A stretch of DNA of 64,000 nt from contig NC_071329.1 of NCBI RefSeq assembly GCF_010183535.1, forward strand, positions 16,630,879-16,694,878, in the 5' to 3' direction. The stretch is from Caenorhabditis remanei (taxonomy: Eukaryota; Nematoda; Chromadorea; Rhabditida; Rhabditidae). The position numbers and the translations under genes were made by a program. Position 1 is the stretch's first letter. Every line of letters starts with the position of its first letter. The notes under the pieces were generated by a model. It ran no database searches. It saw nothing but the letters and a program-made list of their open reading frames with translations, and had not been told where the DNA came from. Positions 11,196 through 21,257 of this stretch are shown here, piece after piece.

Positions 11196-13516
11196 CTATC
11201 CAAGAAGAGCTAGAGATTTCTGGAATAGTGATGCCATAGTCGACGGTTCCATATCACTAATTTCTGATGAAATTACAGATCGAATCTCTGCGGCAGTATT
11301 GATATTGTCGAGGCAATGTTTCTGGAATTTCTTATTTTAGACCAGCCTGTCTGCCCGCCTTCGGCGGTGCAGTCGGCTGGCCTCTTCTCATTTACGTGGC
11401 CACCCCTTCTCAAATGTGCCCGCATGGCCGAGTGGTCTAAAGCGGCGGTCGTGTTCAAAGCACGCTAGTTCGGTTTTGCCCGCTGGCTTAGTTTCTCTTC
11501 TCTTTCCAAAACCGCTGCGGACAGCGCCTCAGACAACGCCCAATTGTCTTTTATATATAAGAATGATATTCTGGAGAGAAACATTTATAAATACCTTCAA
11601 TTTCTCCAATTTATATTTTATTGCTAATTGCAATTTCTTCTTCAATTTTTTCTCAGATTCATCGATAAGGAATTCTTCACATTTCGCTGTAACAGCGTGT
11701 GTAACGTACTTCTTCGCCATGTAGAGGATGACTTCCACTGTCTTTTCTGAAAGAAGTTATTTTGAAGATGATAACCGGAGTTGGCTACCATTAATAGCTG
11801 GTTCTCCGTATAAAACTTCCAAAAAGACTTGAAACTCTTCTGATTCGATATCATTGAGTTCTACTTTTCCGTTCGGAGATATCTCGGATAGAAACCACTT
11901 GAAGTAGACGGATTGAGCAGCGAGATGCTAAAAAGAATGTTTAGAAAAGCAGTGAAACTCCGGAGAAGTCACTCACCAACTTGAATACATAGAATTTCCT
12001 CTCTTTGACTACAATCACAACATCCGAAAATGATTTATTTCTCTCATCAAAATCTTTCAATGGTTTTCCATATAATCCAGTTGTTTTAGTGATTTTGACA
12101 CGAATTTCTACTTGTAATTTCCCATCATTCGCATATTCTTCTTCCATGATTTCCCAGTCAAGAAATGTTATCCATCCATAAGAAGTGAAGTTTTCGCCGT
12201 CTTTTTTATTACCAAAATCGTTCGAACATTCTCGAGTCTTTTTCGATCCTTGATTTGAAACTATACTGTATTCGATATTTGTTTGCGCTGACCATTTTTC
12301 CGCTTTCAACGATTTCGGACAGTTCAAGTAAAAAGCAATAAAACCTTTATTTAGGTAGACATACATTTTCCTGAAATCGTTATTTATTTTTGTAAATTTC
12401 CAGAATAATACCATGGAATATTGAAATGCTCCGCTTCTTCACTGAAAACTGGTCTCGTGCCGATTTCTGAAACATTTTCGAAGACGTGTTTGAGTACGAA
12501 TTCCTTTCCAATGACACTTGCTGATGTATCCTGAGCTTTTAACGTTTTTATTTCGAACTGGAAAGAAGTACACTCCACGGTCTCTCCAAGCCCGAAAAAG
12601 ACCCAGCCGGCGGCAATTTATTTATTAACGTACGAATGCTGTATTTTTCACTCTTTTTCATTCTGATAATGCGTTTTCGTATATTTTCTCACTGTTTGAT
12701 AAAGTTTTTGAAAATTCAGTACAATCATCGTGCAAAATCATGTTCATGGCAGTTTCGAAATACGCGAAAGGGGAAGAGAAGCGACTTTATCCGAAAAATA
12801 TTTGTCTGGCGCTTAGTTAAATGATTAGAACGGGTTATTCTTCCCCGATAAAATTTTTCTGAGCCGAAATACCAGTTAAATCATTAATCAAGACTCAAGA
12901 TATTTCAACGACAAGCTGCATTTCTTTTTTATCGGTTTTGCGCTCCGCTGAGAACTTTCGCATGCAGTCTTTTTTTGAGTGGAGGAGACCGTGTACTCAC
13001 ATTTTTCACTGAAGTATCTGGAAATAACGATGAATCAGCTGAATCCGGAACACTCATCAATTTCTTCATTGACTGTATCTCTAATGAATGTTGTTTTTTC
13101 GATTCTTCAAAATCTGATTTAATCGATCGAATCTCTTTCAGCACTTGCTCAGATTGATGTTTCAGTTCTGTATTCGTCTTCAGAAGTCCTTCATTAAACT
13201 TGTTTTGCTCATTCTGCCGATTTGTTAGTCTTGTATTCTGATCTTTCATTGTCTTCAGAAGTTCTTCATTGAATTTGTTATGTTCGTTTTGCTGTCTTAT
13301 CATCGTTTCACACAAATCCTTGAGCATTTTATTTCCAGAGAGACTTGTCGCATCGAATGAAGATTGCTGAATTTATAAAATATCAGGTGAAAAAACTATC
13401 TCGAGCTGGCTTACCTTGGAAAATATCGATTGAATTTCATTGGTTTCAGATTGAAGTTTTTGAAATTTCGACATCAAATCATTCCGATTGTTGGCGTCGT
13501 CAGCGATGTCAGGCAT
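11196..13516 (-). CDS. Gene E: coiled-coil MATH-BTB protein
   Basis: Exons are 13415-13516, 13001-13366, 12412-12530, 11977-12370, 11789-11927, 11595-11746 and 11196-11321, giving 465 residues. The start peptide differs slightly (MPDIADDANN). The coiled coil is of intermediate length (122-codon exon 2). MATH (FVLKHVFENV, then KWSAQTNIEY, FLDWEIMEEEY) and BTB (FSDVVIVVKERKFYV, YFKWFLSEIS) are complete, and the C-terminal segment (AEIRSVISSEISDMEPS) keeps the frame that B and C lost. Two introns are enlarged by mobile elements: intron 2 by the inverted-repeat element 12576-12993, and intron 6 by the Helitron-like element 11342-11566. Both leave the splice sites intact. It is the first gene of the array and probably functional. 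Confidence 0.85.
11342..11566 (-). mobile_element. Short Helitron-like element, non-autonomous
   Basis: Read on the minus strand it starts TCATTCTTATATATAAAAGAC and ends CTGG (fits CTRR). A GC hairpin, CCGCC-GAA-GGCGG, lies about 13 nt before the end. It sits between A and T with no target-site duplication: the same intron in genes B and C reads CTTATTTTAGATATTCTGG uninterrupted. These are the hallmarks of Helitrons. Near the TC end it contains a tRNA-like stretch (CGCATGGCCGAGTGGTCTAA, plus strand). The same termini bound the 1.86-kb insert at 59636-61494. At 225 bp it has no coding capacity. Confidence 0.8.
12576..12993. mobile_element. DNA transposon remnant in intron 2 of gene E
   Basis: The insert has inverted ends CACGGTCTCTCCA (left) and TGGAGGAGACCGTG (right). 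It splits the intron boundary sequence that reads TACACTCACATT in genes A and C. The flanks (AGTACACTC and TACTCACA) suggest a short, slightly degenerate target duplication. The interior (418 bp in total) has no ORF of note. A GC donor or broken frame was not introduced. Confidence 0.6.
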
Positions 13517-13814
13517 CTGAAATAATTTATTTAAGGAAGAAGTTTGATTAATATAGTTTTATTTAGCTGGAAATTTACAGAGAAAAATAATTTCAATTTA
13601 TAAAACAGTACACTTAACAATGATTTGAAAATCGTTGCGATACCTAAACAACAAACACTGACATGCGCCTTTAAGGTACGGTACGTATTTGTTCATTTTA
13701 TTTTTTTTCAGACATTTTTCTTTTATTTTCCGAAAGTTTTATACACTTTTCAACAATTTTTTGAGAAGCTTATAGTTAAAAGATTCTTATTAATTTCAGA
13801 TCTCCTCGTCAAAA

Positions 13815-15019
13815 ATGTCCACTAAAGAATTCGTTTTAAAGCACACTTTCAAAAATATCAATAGAGCGGTCGAGTCGATTCGGGAACACAGTGAAGTAGA
13901 AGAACATTTCAATATTCCGTGGTGAGTTCTAAAAACCACTCTCTTTGTTGAAATTTTCTCAAAATAATCTCATTTTTCAGGAGAATGAACGTTTCCCGCG
14001 AGAAGAACAATCTGGCATTTTATCTGTGCTGCACTAAAGAAATAGCAGGTGACACGTGGTCAATCGATACAGAAATCGAGTTGGAATTATGGTCGCCGAG
14101 TGGAAAATCTCGGAGTAGTCGAGGAGAAATGTGTTTTGGAAATAAGAAATATGCGGAGGGTTACTCACAATTCGGATGGTCGGCTTTCATTAATTGGAAA
14201 GAAATGGAGAGAGATTTTGTGAAAAATGGAAGTATTACTGTAGAAGGACGTGTCAGAATCACAGGAACTTCTGGATTATATACACCGAATTTGAGATGTT
14301 TTGATAAGACAATGGAAGAAGTTTCCGATGTTGTGTTGGATGTAAACGATCGAAAATTCTACGTTTCCAAATTGGTATTAGCACGACACACTTCTTACAA
14401 CCGCGCTCTACCGAAACCGAAGAAAATTGTGTGCGAAATTGAGAGACTCAAGGAAAAAGATAAATTTCTCAAGGGAATATCGGTGGAGCGCAGTTGCAAG
14501 AACTGTGCCAAGCTAATACTTATTGATTTTTTTCAGTTCCTTGCCACCCACTCTCCATACTTCAAATCGTTATTTCTTGGAAATTTTCGAGAATCCAACT
14601 ATCCAGAAGTGCCTCTTGATGACATTGATGCTGACGATTTCCAGAAGTTTCTCGAAGTTCTCTATGGAGATTCACCTATTAATGATAGCTGTGTTGAGGG
14701 AATTGTCCTTCTGGCCGATATGTATCAAACAGAAATTGTCATCAAAAAATGTGAAAGCTTCATTTTGAAAAAATCAACAAAGACGCTGAAGAAGAAACTG
14801 CAAATGGCGATTCGATACAATTTGGAGAATTTGAAAGTGAGCTGCTTTTTACTGAAAATTTCTGAATTTCAACATTTTCAGACCGATTGCCTCAACAAAA
14901 TCAAGTCCTTCGCCGATGTTCGTAGCGTTCTCCCTAGTGATATTATCGATATGGATCACTCGATTTTAGCGGCACTCATGGAAAAAGTTTTGTCAACAGC
15001 GTTTTCATCTTTTCGATAA
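13815..15019 (+). CDS. Gene F: MATH-BTB protein without coiled coil
   Basis: Exons are 13815-13921, 13981-14374, 14537-14836 and 14882-15019, giving 312 residues. It starts MSTKEFVLKH, so it lacks the coiled-coil exons of the minus-strand array. MATH spans residues 4-130 (FVLKHTFKNI, TWSIDTEIEL, FINWKEMERDF) and BTB about 145-240 (VSDVVLDVNDRKFYV; YFKSLFLGNF; FQKFLEVLYGD). A helical tail follows (ADVRSVLPSDIIDMD). The two BTB exons found in most paralogs are fused here (intron loss). Intron 2 consists mostly of a 139-bp MITE, and its TA duplication overlaps the donor GTATTA. A poly(A) signal AAATAAAAA lies near 15054. It faces away from array gene E, so the two may share a promoter region. 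Confidence 0.88.
14378..14516. mobile_element. TTAGC-family MITE, copy 1
   Basis: The 139-bp element has inverted ends TTAGCACGACACACTTCTTAC and ...GCTAA and is flanked by TA (14376-14377, 14517-14518). It fills the intron of gene F, and the first TA is part of the splice donor GTATTA. The insert keeps an open frame across the intron, so intron retention would add residues rather than stop translation. Copies 2-4 are at 18959, 23979 and 34699. Confidence 0.8.
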
Positions 15020-15566
15020 TTATAATAATTTCACCGTACATTTTCATGAAAAGAAATAAAAACATTTTAACAAAATGAGAACATTGGGTGAAATGCCCTC
15101 CACGTCATTGTAAATTGACCACCTGTTACGATTTCTGTAAGAAAAGTTAAATAATCGTGTAAAATACGTATAAATATTGTCAATAATGCATTTTTAAGTG
15201 ATATTTTGTTGAAAAAAACGAAGAAATTCGAGAAAAAACAACGAAACCCCTTTGAAAAAGCAAAAAAACGAGTAATTGAGAAAGAAAACTTGTCCGAGAG
15301 GACTACACGGACGAAGAAACTCGCGTCGGAAAACTCTTCCACGAAAGCTCAATTTCAGCCGGGAAAACGTGAATTTAGGGCGTTTAGAGCAATTTTTAGC
15401 ATATGCTCCAATGATGAAAGTTGCTCAGAATTTTCTGAAGTATCATAATCTGAAATAAAAAATATGACTTCAGTCCTCCTTTAACTCAAATGTCGTTTCT
15501 GCTCTATTTCATTGTTTTTTAAATATAACAAAAAACAATTATTTAAAAATTTCAGTCATTAAACAA
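15020..15566. other. Intergenic between genes F and G
   Basis: It holds the 3' end of gene F (poly(A) signal near 15054) and the upstream region of gene G. ORFs here on both strands have no family resemblance. A TTTCAG just before the gene G start (about 15550-15555) could be a trans-splice acceptor. Confidence 0.4.
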
Positions 15567-16901
15567 ATGGAAAAACAAGTGAACTTCAATGAAGAACTCC
15601 TTCAAGAGATCCGTCTTCTTCGTCGAGAAATCGCTGAATCGACTAGAAGTAGAAATGAAAGTTCAGCGAAACTAGTCGATGAATTCCGATCGATGCGCGT
15701 GGAATTGAATAAATCGATCGCTCAAATCGGTCATCGTCTGATCGATTTCATGAAAGGACCCTATAACTGGAATGATTTGCCGACGGAAATGAAGCTTATG
15801 TGTGTAGATCAGTTGGATGTTTTTGATAGGTTAATTTTTAAATAAATAGTTTTTTAGATAAATAGTTTATTTTTTCAGATTCCAGTTATGGAACACGTCT
15901 TCTTCTGACAGAGCACTTGTAGACTTGCAAAAACTCAATTTTGATAAAATTCAAATCAAAATTACGACTGAAGGTTCCAGTGTTACCTTTATTAATATGA
16001 ATAATGGTGTGACGAAGTGGACGTTTTCAAATCTTTTTATTGAATTTCTGTTCAAAATCGGGAAAATTGAAGAGTTATGGATTGATATAGATGAGGGACT
16101 CAAGACTGATTTGGAGGAGGACGAGGAGGAGGAGGGGGATATGGCTTTGGATGCAATCTGGGGACACCCGACACATATTGATGAATCACAACAAAATGCT
16201 CTAAATGATGTCATCTTTTGCCTTGGAAATTTGAATTGTAAACCGAGGAAAATCACATTGGACGCTATTGGTTTTAATACTGTTCCGATCGATCAACTTC
16301 GCGCTGTTTCAAGCGTAAGTTAAATAGTGTTTTCACAAGATTTCAAATGTTCATGGTTTAGATTGAAACTGCAAAACTCTGGCAGATCAGGAATCTTGAT
16401 AAAGTCAATACGGACTGCGTTCGGAAAGTAGTCCAAGTATGTTTCTCACTGAATACCTTGAAGAATTCGTTTAAATAATCTTCAGGATTTTGTCTATCTG
16501 GGTCGTGCAATTGGAACAGCATTTCAAGTGAGTGCTAGCGACTGGAATCCATTCGATCACTTTTTAGAGAATTTTGCGAGTGAAGCAACTGAGTTCGACA
16601 TTGTGTAAGATTATTAAGAGTGTGATCAGCATTTCCATCTCAACTGCTGTTTTACAGGTCACAAAGTGATCACTTCATTCGTCTCAGAACGGAGAACCAG
16701 AAGAAGCACGTTCTTCTGGAACACAGTTCCGGTTCAGAAGACGGATTCTTGGAAACCGAATATCTCCGTATTCGAGTCATTCCCTCGACAATGACTGAAT
16801 CGGAATATGAAACAGATCATGATTGGATTTGGAAGGAAGAATTCGAGATGTCTAGCTTTCATTCTAGCTATTACGATCAGTCTTTCGATTCTGATTGGTA
16901 A
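15567..16901 (+). CDS. Gene G: F-box-like protein
   Basis: Exons are 15567-15829, 15879-16314, 16362-16436, 16486-16604 and 16658-16901, giving 378 residues with consistent phases. Residues 1-60 are a charged helix (NEELLQEIRLLRREI). A short F-box-like motif follows at about 69-88 (WNDLPTEMKLMCVDQLDVF), then a long region with an acidic run (EEDEEEEGD) and no repeat I recognise. The layout resembles nematode F-box proteins, where a weak N-terminal F-box binds the SKP1-like SKR proteins and the C-terminal part binds the substrate. The F-box assignment is from motif shape only. The helix plus F-box-like pairing recurs in gene K, so the two may be distant relatives. Confidence 0.7.
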
Positions 16902-16994
16902 TACAACTTTTTGTATTCATTTTCTGTTGTTTTCGTTGTTTTTGTTGAATTTTATATTGTAAACTGTCTTGTTTTCGCAACTGCTGCGCAGACT

Positions 16995-17031
16995 GGTGCT
17001 CTGCGTGTCTCACTCTCTCGTGCATGCAGAA
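16995..17031 (+). repeat. GCTCTGCGT..CTCTCTCGTGCATGC motif, copy 1
   Basis: A ~36-bp motif (GTGCTCTGCGTGTCTC, then ACTCTCTCGTGCATGCAGAA) lies between genes G and H. A near-identical copy in the same orientation is at 18238-18274, so the pair brackets gene H. Related CTCTGCGTCTC strings are common near worm promoters. A role is inference. Confidence 0.45.
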
Positions 17032-17137
17032 AGACTCAACTTTTCAAAAATTAACAATTTTACAGGACATTTTCATGCAAAGAAATATTATAACAAATTA
17101 AGAAAATTGGGGGGAAAATTATTTTTTTAATTGAGAG

Positions 17138-18138
17138 TTAGAAGTCCGATGAGCTGGCTTCCTCCTGCTTGATAGTGATATCAGATCTGAAATAAGCATC
17201 AGAAAGATGAAGAATTATAGAACATTCTCAATACCTAACTGGCTCAAAGTTTTCAATTTTTACAGAAATCATTTGATTTGAAGAACTCGATTCTCCAACT
17301 TCGCTATAATCCATCTCAATCGGCTCCAATTTCACATCCAGAGCTTCGACGGGCTTCTGTTGCTCTGGATCCGTCTTTATTTGTGTAATTGCATCTGGCT
17401 CTTCCGCCTCAACTTCTTCAACCATTTCTTCCATATTGTAATCATCAATCTGATTGATTTTCGCGTTTTTCGGCTTCTGTTTCTTTTTGATCCCCATTCG
17501 CTCACTCTCCAACGTCCATTCTTCATCTTTTTCCGGTCTAATCAATGGAAATTCTCTTTTTTTGAACGGAAAATTGAATGGCGGTTTTCTGTTTCGATTC
17601 AGAAACTTCTCTCTCACCAAGCGGAGATTTTCAACACGCTTTGCTTTTTTAGCGCGTTTCTTCGCCAACGCTTCGTGCATTCGTTTTGCAAGCGATTTCT
17701 GAAAATGTCCCAATTAGAAAATTTTCAATTCAATGACGTAGTAATACCATTTTCTCTGGTTTTTCTACATTTTCAGCTGCTTTCGGTTCATTGAATTTTG
17801 ATTTTTGCTTGGCGTCTTCAATTTTGAATCTTGATCGGGTTTGTCTTTTCACTTCTTCTTCCTCTTCTTTTTCATCACTTCCCACTTCTTCTTCTACTAC
17901 TTTTTTATCAGCTTTCTCTCTTTTCTTCTGCCGTAGAAACCGTGCTATTTCAGCTCGAGCTCTCTTTCTATCGCTTTTCAATTGTCTTGCTTTCATTGAA
18001 GCCTCAGCTAATGCATTTTTCTTGGTTTCATCGGCAGACACCTGAAAATGTTATTTATTTCCCATTTATTACAAAATTATCGCCACTTACATCTGTTTCG
18101 ACACCAGGTTGTTGAGAGATATCTTCGTCGTTGTTCAT
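17138..18138 (-). CDS. Gene H: lysine-rich probable nuclear protein
   Basis: Exons are 18091-18138, 17748-18041, 17235-17698 and 17138-17186, giving 284 residues. I do not recognise the family. The N-terminal half is rich in Lys, Arg and Glu with long helices (AEIARFLRQKKREKADKK; KKRAKKAKRVENLRL) that would serve as nuclear or nucleolar targeting signals. The C-terminal half has four short motifs of the form hydrophobic-Lys-x-Glu/Asp (IKTD, VKLE, VKIE, IKQE) within 75 residues, the SUMO-acceptor consensus. It ends with an acidic, Ser-rich tail (EEASSSDF). No membrane segment or signal peptide is visible. A ribosome-biogenesis or chromatin role is possible but not shown. Confidence 0.75.
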
Positions 18139-18581
18139 TGTTATTTTTCCTGAAATTAAACGAGATTTTCTGATTGTAAAACGTGTCAAAAAGGTGTGAA
18201 CAAATGCAATTGCTGTCCGATTTGATTTTAAAAAACCGGTGCTCTGCGTCTCCCACTCTCTCGTGCATGCAGAAGGAGCGCGTTTGAAACACGGATTTTT
18301 TGTCACAGTATTGAATCTTAGGCCGAGTGAAGTTAATTGCAAAACGAACTGTTAAGCAGTTGAATTCATAGAATGAAAATTGATGTTAAAAACTTTCCAC
18401 TACGTTTTTAAGGAAAATTATAGAAAGATTTCAGGAAATAATAGTGAGATTTTGAGAAAATTTAAGCCAAAGTTGAGGACCTAGGAATTTCAACGGTGGA
18501 TATGCTTCTGGCAATGACCTAGAAATATAACAAAATATAAGAAACATACAAAACATAAAAAAAAGTTATTTTTATTACACA
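18139..18581. other. Intergenic between genes H and I
   Basis: It contains the 5' flank of gene H with the GCTCTGCGTCTC motif copy at 18238-18274 and the 3' flank of gene I. No exon or transposon is recognised in the rest. Confidence 0.4.
18238..18274 (+). promoter_or_regulatory. GCTCTGCGTCTC motif, copy 2, upstream of gene H
   Basis: It reads GGTGCTCTGCGTCTCCC then ACTCTCTCGTGCATGC. It lies about 100 bp upstream of the gene H start codon and repeats the motif found 3' of that gene. Position upstream of a start favours a promoter element; the downstream copy argues against a purely promoter role. Confidence 0.4.
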
Positions 18582-20901
18582 TTCATCCCCCTATTCTTTG
18601 GTAAAATGCCAAATAAACATGATCCTTCTGCTCGTAAAGTACATGTGGGCACTCCAATTCCACTTTATGAATGTAATAGAACTGATCCATTGTGTCCTGA
18701 AAATAAGCGAGATCTATGAGGGATACTGTAGTGTCTTCCATATCCATTGAAGATGAAACACCCATTCATGTTCATAGACAAAATAATGAGTTTCATTTTT
18801 AGTGGAACTTGAAATTGTGTACAATCGAAAATAGGATTGTTCAAGTGCAGGCAGTGGAATGTCATCGTAGTCGATTCTGTACAGTTTCAACTCAACCGAT
18901 TTCACGTTGCCACGATGCAACAGGAGAATTTATATTTGTGCTGAAAAGCACAAAATTATTAGCTCGGCACAGTTCCTACAACTGCGCTCCACCGAAAAGC
19001 CCTTAAAAATTGTCTCTCTTTCTCTGCGACTCTCAATTTCGCACACAATTCTCTTCGGTTTCGGTAGAGTGCGGTTGTAAGAAGCGTACCATGCTAATAT
19101 TGTTGCCTTACTCCAGAAATACACTTACTGAGATCAGTCTGCTCTCCAACATCACAAATACTCACTTCAATCGATTTGTTATTAGAGAACTTGCTGATGA
19201 ATTCAACTGATGAATACCGTGGAATGGGAGGAGATATAGTGCGAATTGACTTGAGAAAGTTCTCTGTGACAACTTCCCGAATAGCTTTCAGTGATTCATC
19301 CATATAATCAATCATTGGATTACAGAGCACTTCCAGACGAGTTATATACACTTTGAGGTCTCCGTGTTGGTTCTGAAATTGGATACTTTGTAGTGGAAAG
19401 ATAGACTGAAAGAAGAGAGCTCACGACATCTATAGTCACTTTGAAATCGAAATCGAAAGTCGCATTGTCTCTCTTCCCGGGTTGAAGTCTCATTGTTATT
19501 CTGAAAGTTGATTTCGCTTTCTGAACATTCAACGGCTGAATTCTCATATAATCTGTGTCATTTTCTTTCGGATGCCACATTTGACCGAATCGTTTGTACC
19601 ACGACAGAAATTGATCTGAAAATTAAATTGCTTTTTGCACGGAAAAGAAGGTCCAAATCTTTTTTAGTTTACTTTTAGTCCTTATACTCGGATCCACATT
19701 ATTGTATTCACAAACTGTAATATTCAAGAATCCCGGGTTATCATCGAGTTCTTCTAGCCATAAACTCGGTATCTTATCAGTCGCTTCTTCTCGAACTCTT
19801 GACGGATCTTGCAACAAAAGGTCCGTCAGGTTCCGGAAAGCCACGTGTCCATTATTCCGTTGGAAATTCTCTAATGTTTCTCTTCGCACTTCTGATTGTG
19901 TGTACTTATGATTCACTCTGCCATGATCCATACAACCACCGCTCACCACTATTTTCTTGATTTTGTACAGATTTTGGGATTCTTTTGTCTGTATTGATTT
20001 ATTATCAGAATTCTCTTCAGATTCTCACCGAATATTTCGCAGTTATATTCCAAATGACAGGTGCAGGAAATCCCCATTTCGAGGTCAAATCCACAGTAAT
20101 AATTGTATTTAGAACATCTTTCTCTGTGGGTAAAACTTCATAAGAATACTTTGTGTCGTCTGTGATACGCTCTATGGAGATACGAGCACGTCTTAGGTAA
20201 TGAAGAAATTGGTCTGAAATGGTTACAGAAATGAAATTTCTGATGGCAATACGAGCGCGAGAAGTCTTGTTAACACGTTGAGTCCAGGACAACCAATGCA
20301 GACGCGCTCTATTGGCACGAATGGTACGTTTTTGTGTCACTGTGAACTTTCGAACTTACCACGGTTTGCACTAAGTTAAAGTTCGCCGTGACGCAAAAAA
20401 TGTACCACTGTTGTCAATAGAGCGCGTTTTCATAGGTTGTCCTGGACTCAACGTGTGCTGATGATACAATTCCAATAAAAAAACTAACATTTGTTCAGAA
20501 TGATATCAGTTCCACATAATTCCGCAGTCATATCCTCATCCATCAACGACGCCAATGCAAATGCACTTCGAATCCATCTGAATTTCACTGAACTCTGTCC
20601 CAGAACATGAAGTGCAAATGATTCGGCAACATTATCCTTCAGATCATTTATCTCTTCGTCTGGTCTATTTTTGAACGCTTTCATTTGTTTCAAATCAACT
20701 GAAATGTTTCATTGAAAACGGTACAGTAACCCAGGATACTGTAGTTGAATACTCACCCAACATCTCTTCCAAAGCCGGATTCCCATTATATCGTTTTCCT
20801 ATCTTTTTCAAAATTTCACTCAATTTGTGATTTCGGGAGCAGACGATTAGTTGGAGTAAGACAAATAGAACAATTTTTAGACGACTAGTTCGAAAATTCA
20901 T
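18582..20901 (-). CDS. Gene I: secreted-type protein, two repeated units
   Basis: The start encodes a signal peptide (KIVLFVLLQLIVCSR). Exons 20757-20901, 20489-20698, 20213-20029, 19988-19673, 19615-19425 and 19372-19112 keep phase. Two exons begin alike (QFLHYLRRAR and QFLSWYKRFG) and continue with beta-rich sequence, suggesting two tandem NTF2-like-type units as in nematode secreted families. That family call is tentative. Downstream, a MITE (18959-19097) lies in the next intron. The remaining candidate exons (about 18714-18920 and 18583-18700, with FYYIHKVELECP) cannot be joined in one frame with canonical sites, so the 3' end is either misread by me or broken. Confidence 0.55.
18959..19097. 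mobile_element. TTAGC-family MITE, copy 2
   Basis: 139 bp with ends TTAGCTCGGCAC and ...GCTAA, flanked by TA on both sides (18957-18958, 19098-19099). It lies inside an intron of gene I, a few bases from the GTAAGG donor. Sequence is close to copy 4 at 34699. Confidence 0.8.
20274..20455. mobile_element. Inverted-repeat MITE in intron of gene I
   Basis: The arms are about 90 bp: the left begins ACACGTTGAGTCCAGGACAACC and the right ends with its complement. Internal pairing continues through GCGCTCTATTG. It sits in the intron between the second and third exons of gene I. No coding capacity and no clear target duplication. Confidence 0.7.
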
Positions 20902-21257
20902 TTCTAAAAAACTGGAACTGATTTGATCACGGGGAATGAGACGGATGAAAGGGGAAATGTCAGAAAATCAGGGCACGTCTGATTACTTTCTTCTTTACCA
21001 CGGATTATCTAATGCTCTACTCTCACACAGAAGACTTTCTGAGCAATCTGGATCCCCTACAGTAACCCGACGACGTAAGGAACCTTCATATGAAAACAAA
21101 CTATATTTCATTGTGGTTTTCAGTATTGAATTATCAAAAATTGCAAAAGAATGAGAATATGTAAGAAACCAGTAAAGCTCTAGGACAGTATCAGGCAGAA
21201 ATCTAGAAACGAACAAGAAATAAAAGTGGAAAACATGGAAAACAAGGAAAATTAGAA
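20902..21257. other. Intergenic between genes I and J
   Basis: It contains the region upstream of gene I and the 3' flank of gene J. I see no exon. A CTACAGTAACCC string, common near repeats in this window, occurs at about 21058. Confidence 0.4.

Larger units (their letters stand above)
3223..13516 (-). repeat. Five-unit tandem array of coiled-coil MATH-BTB genes
   Basis: Five genes in the same orientation start at 5015, 7045, 9019, 10931 and 13516. Spacing is about 1.9-2.0 kb, and 2.6 kb for the last, which carries extra insertions. Exon sizes are almost constant (about 102, variable, 119, about 390, 139, 152 and 126 nt). Intergenic spacers are also alike, sharing a CGGTTTATTTGGCA motif and an AAGTAACGGAAAAAG stretch. 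This is unequal-crossover style amplification. Genes B and C are the most alike at their 3' ends and flanks. Confidence 0.85.

Noticed and set aside
11417..11500. tRNA gene (Leu/Ser-like)
   Set aside because: The A-box half is good, but the B box (TAGTTCGGTTTTG) is degenerate, the acceptor stem does not pair, and the sequence lies within a Helitron-like element. It is a tRNA-derived fragment.
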